This document shows positions 26,618 to 35,116 of a stretch of 64,000 bases of DNA, piece after piece. The DNA lies in assembly GCF_015500075.1 (NCBI RefSeq), contig NZ_CP045499.1:325301-389300 (forward strand). The letters run 5' to 3'. This DNA is from Mesorhizobium sp. INR15 (GTDB lineage: Bacteria > Pseudomonadota > Alphaproteobacteria > Rhizobiales > Rhizobiaceae). The notes under the pieces are model-generated. The model was not told the origin of the DNA, did not search any database, and saw nothing but the letters and a program-made list of their open reading frames with translations. Both the position numbers and the translations under genes were made by a program. The number at the start of each line of letters is the position of its first letter. Positions within the stretch are counted from its first letter, which is position 1.

Positions 26618-27499
26618 ATGAACGATGATGTCTCTCACCTGACCCCAAACGCTGCGGCGCTGCTGTCCGAAACGAACGAGCGACGTATTCGGGCGATACG
26701 ATCGCGCCGCTGGGTTCTCTACCCGCGCGCCAAGCAAGCCCTCGACCGGCTCAACCGTCTGCTCGACCATCCGCGAGGCACACGCATGCCTTCGGTCGCG
26801 ATTTATGGTGACAGCGGCATGGGCAAAACCATGATCATGAAGCGGTTCCGCGATGAGCACCCACCGAGCTTCAACCTGGTGACAGGCACGCTGAAGACGC
26901 CGGTGCTCGCGATGGAAATGACCAGCCGACCTGGCGAGCGGCGCTTTTATGCCGAACTGCTCACTCTGCTCGGCGCACCGCAACGACCGCGCGCCGACAT
27001 TGCCCAGATGGAGCAGGCAGCGCTACGGATCATGGAAGCTATCGGCGTACAGGTGCTCGTCATCGACGAGGTGCACAACATCCTCGCCGGAACCTATCGC
27101 GAGCAGCGGATCGTCCTGAACACGCTGCGCTTCCTGAGCAACCGTCTACAGATCTCGCTTGTCTGCTTCGGCGTCAACGATGCGCGCGAGGCGATTGGTG
27201 GCGATGTCCAGCTTGCACGCCGGTTTGAGCAGTTCACCTTGAGCAGGTGGGCCGCGAACGAGCAGTTCGAGACGCTGGTGGCGTCGATCCTGCGCAACAC
27301 GCCACTGCGTCGACCCTCGGTGCTCACGCCGAAATCGCTGCGGCGGATTCTGCAGATCACGGAGGGCATCACCGCCAGCATCTTCCACATGATCAACGAT
27401 CTCGCGGTTGAGGCCATCGAAAGCGGTCGAGAGCAGATTGCAGACGAAGCTGTCGAAAACTGGGAGCCGGAGTTCGAGGCCGAGGCGGCATTCGCATGA
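26618..27499 (+). CDS. tniB: TniB/TnsC-like AAA+ ATPase
   Basis: 293 residues. Walker A is IYGDSGMGKTMIMKRF (about 65-80) and Walker B is VQVLVIDEVHNILAG (about 145-160), with an RFLSNRLQISLVCFGVNDAR sensor region. The family forms ATP-dependent filaments that hand the target to the transposase. GGAG lies five bases before the ATG at 26618, and the stop overlaps the tniQ start by four bases. Confidence 0.9.
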   Translation: MNDDVSHLTPNAAALLSETNERRIRAIRSRRWVLYPRAKQALDRLNRLLDHPRGTRMPSVAIYGDSGMGKTMIMKRFRDEHPPSFNLVTGTLKTPVLAMEMTSRPGERRFYAELLTLLGAPQRPRADIAQMEQAALRIMEAIGVQVLVIDEVHNILAGTYREQRIVLNTLRFLSNRLQISLVCFGVNDAREAIGGDVQLARRFEQFTLSRWAANEQFETLVASILRNTPLRRPSVLTPKSLRRILQITEGITASIFHMINDLAVEAIESGREQIADEAVENWEPEFEAEAAFA

Positions 27500-28362
27500 C
27501 GGAGAACGCGCCGCCACGGCAGTTACCGGTGAGATTGCCGCTCCACCCTCACGAGCTTCTGTCGTCCTGGATCAGTCGCCATGCCACCTTCTACGCGGTC
27601 CCACCGCTCGTCATGCTCCAGCATTGCCTGCCGGAGGCCTCCTCATTGCGAGCAGTCGATCTCGATCTGAACACTGATCAGGAAATCCGCCTCGCCAGCA
27701 TGTTCGCCATCGAACCGGCCGTCTTGCGTCGAATGACCTTCACCAATATGCCGAAGTCTTCGCATCGGCTCATAGCCGCGAGGCCAGCTCAGATCTGTAC
27801 GTGCTGCTGCCCTGGTGGCGCGGAACCGGCGCCAATCCTTCGAAGCCAGCTGACGGGATGGCGGATCACCTGCCCACATTGCAGAGCATCGCTGCAAGGG
27901 CTCGGCGATGGGGAGCTCCCCTCCCCCTTCCGGCAATATCACCATGCGGCTCTGCGTGGTGAAAAGCTGCTCGACGATGAAGCCGAACGCGGCATCCGAA
28001 CATGGACATCGCCAACCGAGATCGCACGGCTTCTGCTGATGCGAAGAGTGATCTGGCCCCTGCCGCGTGAGCATGAGCTTTGGCGCTACAGGGTGCTCGG
28101 CGCCATCATTCCCGATCTCGACGATGTCGTTGCCGCAGAACACGAGAACCTCCCGACCCCTGCAAAACCGATCCTGCCACTCTACATGCGGCCAGCTCTG
28201 CTTGCAGGCGTTGCTATCGCCGAGCGTGCCGGACCAGAGATGCTCCGGATGCTGCGCGGTCACATGTTGGGTGACAACAAGGTCCGATTCACTGACGCCG
28301 CCGAGAGCATGATCGCCCGAGCGCGCAGGTTGAGAGTCTCTCCGCAGATGCAGTTAATTTGA
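27496..28362 (+). CDS. tniQ: TniQ-family target-selection protein
   Basis: 288 residues. The N-terminal PLHPHELLSSWISRHATFYA is the TniQ opening, and a CTCCC...CPHC pair around residues 97-127 forms the zinc finger. The C-terminal part is helical with no clear second domain. Family members (TniQ, TnsD) specify the target site or bridge to it. The last codons and the TGA lie inside a CAGTTAATTTGAGAATGC terminal repeat of the transposon, so the gene reaches into the end of the element. Confidence 0.87.
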   Translation: MTENAPPRQLPVRLPLHPHELLSSWISRHATFYAVPPLVMLQHCLPEASSLRAVDLDLNTDQEIRLASMFAIEPAVLRRMTFTNMPKSSHRLIAARPAQICTCCCPGGAEPAPILRSQLTGWRITCPHCRASLQGLGDGELPSPFRQYHHAALRGEKLLDDEAERGIRTWTSPTEIARLLLMRRVIWPLPREHELWRYRVLGAIIPDLDDVVAAEHENLPTPAKPILPLYMRPALLAGVAIAERAGPEMLRMLRGHMLGDNKVRFTDAAESMIARARRLRVSPQMQLI

Positions 28363-28445
28363 GAATGCGGCCACCAAGATTCTCACAATTAAATGCCAAG
28401 TCTGAACCATACCGACGCATTCTTGCATTTAACTGCCAAGTGACA
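28355..28445 (-). repeat. Transposase-binding-type repeats, right end of the TniABQ transposon
   Basis: Two inward-facing units on the minus strand, CAGTTAAATGCAAGAATGC (terminal) and CATTTAATTGTGAGAATC, plus one unit in the opposite orientation, CAGTTAATTTGAGAATGC, that overlaps the 3' end of tniQ. The array is shorter than the left one, as is common for asymmetric ends of this class. Confidence 0.72.
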
Positions 28446-28446
28446 G

Positions 28447-29187
28447 GTAACAACGATCCTTCTGCTGTTTGTCATGCGTCGTCGCTGGCGGTGGGGGCTA
28501 GCGGTCGTGCTGCCGCTGACTTTGTTCTTCGCCGTTATTGATGCGGGTTTTCTACTCACCAATGCCGTCAAGGTCCTTGAGGGCGGATGGGTGTCGGTCG
28601 GTGTCGCTTGCGTCATGGGATTGATCATGTCGACCTGGATCACCGGTACCAAATACCTCTTCAACAAAGCGCGGAAAAGTGAAATATCGCTTGAACAGCT
28701 GGCGACAAAGCTGGCCGAGAAGCCGCCGTCGCTTGTGCCGGGCACAGCGATCTTCTTGACCAGCGATCCGCAAAGTGCACCTGCGGCGATGATGCATAGC
28801 CTGAAGCACTATAGAGTTCTGCACGAACAAAACATCATCATGAGCGTTGTGACAGCCGAAGTGCCGCGAGTCGCCGATCAAGACCGGATCAGCATCGAGC
28901 CGGTCAACGAACTCTTCACGCGCATAATCGTCACTTTTGGCTTCATAGAGCAGCCGAACATCCCCCGCGCCTTGGCCATTTGTCGTAAACAGGGCTTGAA
29001 ATTCGACATTATGGCCACATCGTTCTTCGTCTCGCGCCGCTCCCTCAAAGCATCGCCCGATTCTGGGCTGCCACTGTGGCAGGACAGGCTTTTCATCTTT
29101 CTGGCGAGCACGGCTTCCGACGCAACCGAGTATTTTCGAATTCCGGCTGACCGCGTCGTCGAGATCGGGTCACAGATCATAATCTAA
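28447..29187 (+). pseudogene. kup: kup-type potassium transporter, C-terminal 246 codons
   Basis: Open from the transposon edge: VTTILLLFVMRRRWRWGLAV and two further membrane helices, then the cytoplasmic C-terminal domain with KARKSEISLEQLATKLAEKP, VPGTAIFLTSDPQSAPAAMM and the family ending ATSFFVSRRSLK...LFIFLASTASDATEYFRIPA. Kup is normally about 630 residues with twelve helices, so roughly the first 380 are missing. No start codon or promoter is supplied by the transposon. It is likely inactive. Confidence 0.85.
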
Positions 29188-29328
29188 GGGTCAACGACGG
29201 TTGTCACGCCAATAAATTAGTTGGCCGCGCGCGCTTGCCGTATGAGATGACCTCTCAAGGACCGCGTTCGGAAATGTTGGGGGGTATCCAGCTATCCGGT
29301 ATCCCTCCGGTGAGGGACGCGGACGGAC

Positions 29329-29553
29329 CTATTTGTTTCCGTCGCGATGGATGGCGATGAGGTTTTGAAGGCTTTCGATGCCGAATTCGGAGAAGGCCAT
29401 GACGCCGTCTTCGTGGTCTGGCCCGTAGACCCAGATCAGACCGTCCTCGGGTTCCATTTCGATAGCGATTTGGCCGAGCCAGTCCTCATCTTCGCCGAGG
29501 TCCCGGGCGACGAGCGCGATGGTTCGCACGGAATGGATTTTGTTGATGTGCAT
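29329..29553 (-). CDS. Small acidic protein carried at the 3' end of IS66 copy A
   Basis: 74 residues, MHINKIHSVRTIALVARDLG and then WLGQIAIEMEPEDGLIWVYG to a stop at 29329. It follows tnpC by two bases and lies inside the IS66 ends, so it moves with the element. It is acidic with no signal or membrane segment. In copy B its first half is deleted. I do not know its function. Confidence 0.6.
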   Translation of the reverse strand: MHINKIHSVRTIALVARDLGEDEDWLGQIAIEMEPEDGLIWVYGPDHEDGVMAFSEFGIESLQNLIAIHRDGNK

Positions 29554-29555
29554 TG

Positions 29556-31181
29556 TCAGGCTGCGATTGCGGCGGGCTTGGACCGCCAGTTCCACGGCAG
29601 CAACTCGTCGAGGCGATTGGCGGGGTGCCCGGCAATGCGGTGAAGCACATCGGCAAGCCAGGCTTGCGGATCGACATTGTTGAGCTTGGCGGTGCCAATG
29701 AGGGCGTAGATGACTGCAGCGCGCTGGCCTCCACGATCGGAGCCACAGAACAGCCAGGCCTTGCGACCGAGCGGGACGCAGCGCAAGGCCCGTTCAGCCG
29801 CATTGTTCGTAATGCAGATCCTGCCATCGTCGAGGAAGCGGGTAAACGCCGGCCATCGGCGCAGCATGTAGTTGATGGCCTTGGCGAGATCGTGGTTGCG
29901 TGAGAGCTGGGCAAGCTGGGCGATCAGCCAGACGTGAAGGTCCTCCATCAGTGGAGCGCTGCGCTCCTGGCGGGCGCAAGCACGCGCTTCAGCGCTCAAT
30001 CCGTTGATCTCGCGCTCGATATCGAACAGTGCATCCAGGCGCTGCACCGCCTCCAGTGCGATCGGGTAGATCGCCGCCCCTGTCCGTTCGCCGCGGCTCT
30101 TCTTGCGCGCTGATCCCTCGACGTCGGCGAGTTCGAAGAACTTGCGGCGCGCATGGGCAAAGCAGCCCGCTTCGAGCACAGGCCCTGGGCGACGATCGGC
30201 TGCGTAGAGCTCGCCATAGCCGCCATAGGCGTCTGCCTGCAGGATCCCGGACCAGCTGTCGAGATGCGCTCGTGGATGTTCGCCACGGCGGTCGCGCGAA
30301 TAGTGGAACAGCGCGGCGGGCGGATCGGCGCCGCCGAATGGCCGGTCGTCGCGGACATAGACCCACAGCCTGCCGATATCGGTCTTGCCCTTGGCGAGGA
30401 CCGGCACCGTTGTGTCGTCGCCGTGCAATCGGTCGGCGGCGAGAACATGAGCCTCGATCCGGCGATAGAGGGGCATGAGCGCGAAAGTGGCCGCGCCAAC
30501 CTGGTCGGCGAGCGTCGACAGGCTCAGTGGCACGCCCTCGCGAGCGAAACGTTCAGCTTGGCGGTTCAAGGGTTGATGCTGGCCGTACTTGTCGAACAGC
30601 AGCATGGCGAGCAAGCCAGGACCTGCCCAGCCACGCGGCACGACATGGAACGGCGCCGGCGGCTGGGTGATCGTCTCACAGTTCCGGCACGAGAACTTCT
30701 CGCGCACCGTCTGGATGACCTTCCACTGACGCGGGATCACCTCCAGCGTCTCGGTCACGTCCTCGCCGAGCTTCGAAAGCCGCGTCCCGCCGCAAGTCGG
30801 GCACGAACATGGCGCGGGGATGACGATGCGCTCACGCGGCAGATGCTCGGGAAACGGCTTCTTCACTGGCCGTTTGCGCTCGAAGGCGGTGACACTGGTC
30901 GTCCTCGCCGCCGCCGCCTCGGCGGCAAGGTCATCTTCGCTGGCTGTGGCCTCGAGTTCCTCGAGTTGCAACTCCAGTTGGTCCAGGAGCCGGCGGCTGC
31001 GCTCGGCGCTGGGGCCATACTGCTCGCGCCTGAGCTTGGCGATCTGCAGCTTGAGGTGCCCGATCAGAGCTTCCGTGGCCGACGCCTTAGCCCTCGCAGC
31101 GGCAAGTTCGGCGCCCATCGAAACAACCAGCGCCTTCAGCGCTTCGACATCGTCCGGCAGGGGCGAAACGGCGGCTTCCAT
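29556..31181 (-). CDS. tnpC: IS66 transposase TnpC
   Basis: 541 residues. Order: N-terminal coiled coil (HLKLQIAKLRREQYGPSAER), zinc-finger CSCPTCGGTRLSKLGEDVTE, the DDE core with LHGDDTTVPVLAKGKTDIGR, LQADAYGGYGELYA and FLDDGRICITNNAAERALRC, and the C-terminal LNNVDPQAWLADVLHRIAGH block. It is full length and unbroken. The ORFs antisense to it, up to 391 codons, are shadows. Confidence 0.92.
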   Translation of the reverse strand: MEAAVSPLPDDVEALKALVVSMGAELAAARAKASATEALIGHLKLQIAKLRREQYGPSAERSRRLLDQLELQLEELEATASEDDLAAEAAAARTTSVTAFERKRPVKKPFPEHLPRERIVIPAPCSCPTCGGTRLSKLGEDVTETLEVIPRQWKVIQTVREKFSCRNCETITQPPAPFHVVPRGWAGPGLLAMLLFDKYGQHQPLNRQAERFAREGVPLSLSTLADQVGAATFALMPLYRRIEAHVLAADRLHGDDTTVPVLAKGKTDIGRLWVYVRDDRPFGGADPPAALFHYSRDRRGEHPRAHLDSWSGILQADAYGGYGELYAADRRPGPVLEAGCFAHARRKFFELADVEGSARKKSRGERTGAAIYPIALEAVQRLDALFDIEREINGLSAEARACARQERSAPLMEDLHVWLIAQLAQLSRNHDLAKAINYMLRRWPAFTRFLDDGRICITNNAAERALRCVPLGRKAWLFCGSDRGGQRAAVIYALIGTAKLNNVDPQAWLADVLHRIAGHPANRLDELLPWNWRSKPAAIAA

Positions 31182-31252
31182 GGCCGAAATGAATCAGCAC
31201 CTGTCTCTCGGTGCAACCGAAAAATGCCGCTTTGGCTGAGGAAATCCGCGTC

Positions 31253-31594
31253 CTATCCCGCGCTCGCCGGACGCCAGCTGTATTGCGGGTTGCGCCAGTC
31301 AATCCCGTCGAGCAAACACGCCAGCTGAGCGCTCGTCAGCGACACTGCACCGTCCTTCGCCTGGGGCCAAATGAAGCGGCCCTTCTCGAGCCGCTTGGCA
31401 TAAAGCGACATGCCGATCCCGTCATGCCAGATGATCTTTACCAGCGATCCGGCGCGTCCGCGGAAAACGTAGAGATCACCACCGTGGGGATCACGCTTCA
31501 GGTGCTGCTGCACCAGCAAAGCCAGGCCCTGCATGCCCTTCCTCATATCGGTGTGGCCCATCGACAGCCACACCCGCGCGCCCGACGGGATCAC
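31253..31594 (-). CDS. tnpB: IS66 accessory protein TnpB
   Basis: 113 residues, MIPSGARVWLSMGHTDMRKG then DLYVFRGRAGSLVKIIWHDG, the IS66 Orf2 signature. It overlaps tnpA by four bases. IS66 elements need it for transposition, though its biochemical role is unclear. Confidence 0.92.
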   Translation of the reverse strand: MIPSGARVWLSMGHTDMRKGMQGLALLVQQHLKRDPHGGDLYVFRGRAGSLVKIIWHDGIGMSLYAKRLEKGRFIWPQAKDGAVSLTSAQLACLLDGIDWRNPQYSWRPASAG

Positions 31595-31938
31595 CGCAGT
31601 GCCTTTACCACTGCCGTAACCAGCGTGGGCGTCGCTCCCGCGAAGATGCTCACCCGGCCGCCCGTTACCAGCTCCACGACAATAGCCGGCCGGTGCTCCA
31701 GCGGATGGCCGACGTCTTCATCCACAACCACCGCCTCTGTAAGGCACGGGTCCGGGACGTGTTCGCACAGCTTGCGACGCCATGTGTAGATCAGCGCCGT
31801 CGAAACGTCATGCCGCTGCGCCACCTGCGTCACACAGGCTCCGGGCGAAAACGCCTCCTCCAAAATCTGGCGCCGTTCTTCCTCGTTCCACCGCCGCCGA
31901 CGTTCGGGGCCTGTGAGCAACGTGATCTGACCCATCAA
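31591..31938 (-). CDS. tnpA: IS66 accessory protein TnpA
   Basis: 115 residues with a helix-turn-helix (EAFSPGACVTQVAQRHDVST, then LIYTWRRKLCE). Of the two adjacent ATGs at the start either is possible. It is translated in coupling with tnpB through an ATGA overlap. Confidence 0.92.
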   Translation of the reverse strand: MMGQITLLTGPERRRRWNEEERRQILEEAFSPGACVTQVAQRHDVSTALIYTWRRKLCEHVPDPCLTEAVVVDEDVGHPLEHRPAIVVELVTGGRVSIFAGATPTLVTAVVKALR

Positions 31939-32218
31939 CTGCTCCTAAGTCCGCTCATAAGAGCACGCTTAAGACCACTCGTTCATCACCCGAACAAGGC
32001 GCGACACGCCGGATGGATACGCTATCCGCTGCCCAATCGCACATCAACGCTCATCCAGGAAATCTGAATATCGGCTGATCTGCAGCTGGGAGTTGCCGCG
32101 TTCGACGTTACAAAAGTTTCATGCGTTGGAAACAGCGCCGTAATGTGCGCCTCTGTAATCCTATTTGCCTGAGGATGCCATTCAAAGCGCGTCCCTTTGC
32201 AAAGAGGATACGAGACCC

Positions 32219-33769
32219 ATGAATATTGCCCCCAATTCCTATTCCGCCACCCGCAAGCGTCTGTTGGCCGCCGCTGGGTCGCTGGCCATCGCCGGCGCCG
32301 TCGGCTTCGGCGCCCTTGCCACCGGAACCGCCCCTGTTCTCGCCGATGCAGTGCGTGTTGAGGCGCCGCAGGTTGCAGGCTTCGCCGATGTCGTCGAGCG
32401 CGTTTCGCCGGCCGTCGTCAGCGTCAAGGTCAAGGCCAAGATCGAGCCGGCCTCCGATGACGGTTCCGACCAGATGCAGAGCCCTGACGGCTTCAACAAC
32501 CTGCCCGACAATCCGCAGCTGCGCCGCTTCTTCAAGGAATTCCGGGGCTTTGGCAACCAGAATGGCCAGGACCAGGGCCACCGCCGCTTAGGCCGCCGCG
32601 ACCACAACAACGACCAGCCGCGGCCTGTAGCCCAGGGGTCGGGCTTCTTCATCTCCGATGACGGCTATCTCGTCACCAACAACCATGTCGTTGAGGAAGG
32701 CTCGGCCTTCACCGTTGTCATGAATGACGGCAAGGAGCTCGACGCCAAGCTCGTCGGCACCGACCCGCGCACCGATCTCGCCGTGCTCAAGGTCGATGGC
32801 GTCGGCAAGTTCACCTATGTCGATTTCGCCGATGATTCCAAGGTCCGCGTCGGCGACTGGGTCGTGGCCGTTGGCAATCCGTTCGGCCTGGGCGGCACTG
32901 TCACCGCCGGCATCGTTTCGGCACGCGGCCGCGACATCGGCGCTGGTCCTTATGACGACTTCATTCAGATCGACGCCTCGGTCAACCGCGGCAATTCCGG
33001 TGGCCCAACCTTCAACCTCAACGGTCAGGTGGTCGGCATCAACACCGCGATCTTCTCGCCGTCCGGCGGCAGTGTTGGCATTGCGTTCGACATTCCTGCC
33101 TCGACGGCAAAGGAGGTCGTACAGGGTCTGATGAAGAACGGCACCGTGCAGCGCGGCTGGCTCGGTGTCGAGATCCAGCCGGTCACCGCCGACATCGCCG
33201 AATCGCTAGGGCTGAAGTCCGAGAAGGGTGCGCTGGTTTCCAGCGATCAGGATGGTGGTCCCGGCAAGAAGGCGGGCATTACCGCTGGTGACGTAATCAC
33301 CCAGGTCGACGGCAAGGACGTTGCTTCGCCGAAGGAACTCGCCCGCCTGATCGGCGCTTATGCGCCCGGCAAGTCGGTCGATGTCACGGTATGGCGCGAC
33401 GGCAAGAGCCAGTCGATCAAGATCGATCTCGGCAAGTTGCCGTCGACCGACAAGCAGGCCTCGGCCGGCGACCAGCCGGCGGCACCGGCCAAGCCCGACA
33501 CGCTTGCCGGTCTCGGCCTCACCGTCACCAAGTCGGAAAACGGCAAGGGCCTTGTCGTCACCAATGTCGACCCAGACAGCGATGCGGCCGATCGCGGCAT
33601 CCAGCCGGGTGACGTCATCACGACCGTCAACGCGGCGGAGGTGAATGGTACCGAAGACCTCGCCAAGGCGATGGCCGAGGCGGTGAAATCCGGACGCAAG
33701 GCGGTGCTGATGCAGATCACACACGACGACAGCAACCGGTTCGTCGCGCTGCCTGTCGCCAAGAGCTGA
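32219..33769 (+). CDS. degP: Periplasmic serine protease DegP/HtrA
   Basis: 516 residues. A signal peptide of about 42 residues with an ALATG-A region precedes the mature protein. The trypsin-like triad is His156 (TNNHVV), Asp186 (TDLAVLKV) and Ser260 (VNRGNSGGP). Two PDZ domains follow (about 300-390 and 430-510). A Gln/Asn/His-rich linker at about 110-133 replaces the usual LA loop. It degrades or refolds misfolded envelope proteins. ATG 32219 is chosen because the signal peptide begins there and AGAGGA lies upstream. It is the resident gene between two inverted IS66 copies. Confidence 0.93.
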   Translation: MNIAPNSYSATRKRLLAAAGSLAIAGAVGFGALATGTAPVLADAVRVEAPQVAGFADVVERVSPAVVSVKVKAKIEPASDDGSDQMQSPDGFNNLPDNPQLRRFFKEFRGFGNQNGQDQGHRRLGRRDHNNDQPRPVAQGSGFFISDDGYLVTNNHVVEEGSAFTVVMNDGKELDAKLVGTDPRTDLAVLKVDGVGKFTYVDFADDSKVRVGDWVVAVGNPFGLGGTVTAGIVSARGRDIGAGPYDDFIQIDASVNRGNSGGPTFNLNGQVVGINTAIFSPSGGSVGIAFDIPASTAKEVVQGLMKNGTVQRGWLGVEIQPVTADIAESLGLKSEKGALVSSDQDGGPGKKAGITAGDVITQVDGKDVASPKELARLIGAYAPGKSVDVTVWRDGKSQSIKIDLGKLPSTDKQASAGDQPAAPAKPDTLAGLGLTVTKSENGKGLVVTNVDPDSDAADRGIQPGDVITTVNAAEVNGTEDLAKAMAEAVKSGRKAVLMQITHDDSNRFVALPVAKS

Positions 33770-33976
33770 TCGCAGCTTCGACTTTTCCGGTGCGGCGGCT
33801 CAAATAAATGGGTCGCCGCATGGGAAAATAGGCCGAAGTGGCGAGATGGACTCGAGCCAGCGGTTGGCGCTGCGTGACTAAATTGCCAAGAACACCCAAA
33901 TGTAAAGATTATCTTGAACCTGCGGAGCTTTCCGAATGGTCACTGCTCGAAGAGTTGAAGCTGAAGGAGGTAAGAT

Positions 33977-34183
33977 ATGGCACCGAATCAGAGCACTAAT
34001 TTGGCAACATCAGTTGATAAATTGCTAGGCAGCCACTCTGGCGACCCTCTGTCGATAAAAGCAGCAATAAACATGCTCCGGGACAAAACTGGAACGGAGC
34101 GTTCCGATGCCGACATTGAAGGTCTGATAACTAAGAAGGCAGCCGCCTGCGGTGTTCCGATCGTCTCCGACCGAGAAATCTGA
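33977..34183 (+). CDS. Small protein of unknown function
   Basis: 68 residues with a strong ribosome site (GGAGG six bases before the ATG at 33977). The sequence is helical and mildly charged, with SIKAAINMLRDKTG and DADIEGLITKKAAA, and no signal or membrane segment. It stands alone between degP and IS66 copy B. I do not recognise it, but the start signals and composition make it a credible gene. Confidence 0.6.
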   Translation: MAPNQSTNLATSVDKLLGSHSGDPLSIKAAINMLRDKTGTERSDADIEGLITKKAAACGVPIVSDREI

Positions 34184-34359
34184 CTTCAGGCTGGTTTCGA
34201 TTTCGTTTGTGGCTCGGATTTGGGAAACCGGTTTCCGCACCCGAAATTGTTGAACGCCCGCGTATGCCTCGCGAACCGTATCCATCCGGCGTGTCGCGCC
34301 TTGTTCGGGTGATGAACGAGTGGTCTTAAGCGTGCTCTTATGAGCGGACTTAGGAGCAG

Positions 34360-34707
34360 TTGATGGGTCAGATCACGTTGCTCACAGGCCCCGAACGTCG
34401 GCGGCGGTGGAACGAGGAAGAACGGCGCCAGATTTTGGAGGAGGCGTTTTCGCCCGGAGCCTGTGTGACGCAGGTGGCGCAGCGGCATGACGTTTCGACG
34501 GCGCTGATCTACACATGGCGTCGCAAGCTGTGCGAACACGTCCCGGACCCGTGCCTTACAGAGGCGGTGGTTGTGGATGAAGACGTCGGCCATCCGCTGG
34601 AGCACCGGCCGGCTATTGTCGTGGAGCTGGTAACGGGCGGCCGGGTGAGCATCTTCGCGGGAGCGACGCCCACGCTGGTTACGGCAGTGGTAAAGGCACT
34701 GCGGTGA
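34360..34707 (+). CDS. tnpA: IS66 accessory protein TnpA (copy B)
   Basis: 115 residues, the same protein as that at 31591-31938. The helix-turn-helix is intact and the stop overlaps tnpB. Confidence 0.92.
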   Translation: MMGQITLLTGPERRRRWNEEERRQILEEAFSPGACVTQVAQRHDVSTALIYTWRRKLCEHVPDPCLTEAVVVDEDVGHPLEHRPAIVVELVTGGRVSIFAGATPTLVTAVVKALR

Positions 34708-35045
34708 TCCCGTCGGGCGCGCGGGTGTGGCTGTCGATGGGCCACACCGATATGAGGAAGGGCATGCAGGGCCTGGCTTTGCTGGTGCAGCAGCACCTGA
34801 AGCGTGATCCCCACGGTGGTGATCTCTACGTTTTCCGCGGACGCGCCGGATCGCTGGTAAAGATCATCTGGCATGACGGGATCGGCATGTCGCTTTATGC
34901 CAAGCGGCTCGAGAAGGGCCGCTTCATTTGGCCCCAGGCGAAGGACGGTGCAGTGTCGCTGACGAGCGCTCAGCTGGCGTGTTTGCTCGACGGGATTGAC
35001 TGGCGCAACCCGCAATACAGCTGGCGTCCGGCGAGCGCGGGATAG
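34704..35045 (+). CDS. tnpB: IS66 accessory protein TnpB (copy B)
   Basis: 113 residues, same sequence as copy A. tnpC begins 71 bases downstream, with the same spacing as in copy A. Confidence 0.92.
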   Translation: MIPSGARVWLSMGHTDMRKGMQGLALLVQQHLKRDPHGGDLYVFRGRAGSLVKIIWHDGIGMSLYAKRLEKGRFIWPQAKDGAVSLTSAQLACLLDGIDWRNPQYSWRPASAG

Positions 35046-35116
35046 GACGCGGATTTCCTCAGCCAAAGCGGCATTTTTCGGTTGCACCGAGAGGCGGGTG
35101 CTGATTCATTTCGGCC

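Larger units (their letters stand above)
24834..28445 (+). mobile_element. Compact TniA-TniB-TniQ transposon (Tn402/Tn5053 and Tn7-related type)
   Basis: 3612 bp. The ends are TGTTGCTTGGCACTTAA at 24834 and, on the other strand, TGTCACTTGGCAGTTAA reading in from 28445. Inside lie several TTAA-centred repeats and only three genes, tniA, tniB and tniQ. There is no resolvase, integron or passenger. The 5-bp flanks (GCAGC and GGTAA) do not match, and the flanking genes (istA, kup) are unrelated, so a deletion or recombination has occurred at one side. Confidence 0.85.
29299..32020 (-). mobile_element. IS66-family element, copy A (full length)
   Basis: 2722 bp, with perfect 8-bp target duplications GCTATCCG at 29291-29298 and 32021-32028. 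Imperfect inverted ends GTATCCCTCCGG and GTATCCATCCGG. It carries tnpA, tnpB and tnpC plus a short fourth frame. A second copy (34278-36801) lies inverted beyond degP. Confidence 0.95.

Noticed and set aside
30153..31328. 391-codon open frame antisense to IS66 tnpC (and its twin at 34970-36145)
   Set aside because: It is the high-GC shadow of tnpC; no ribosome site or family resemblance, and the sense frame is a clear transposase.
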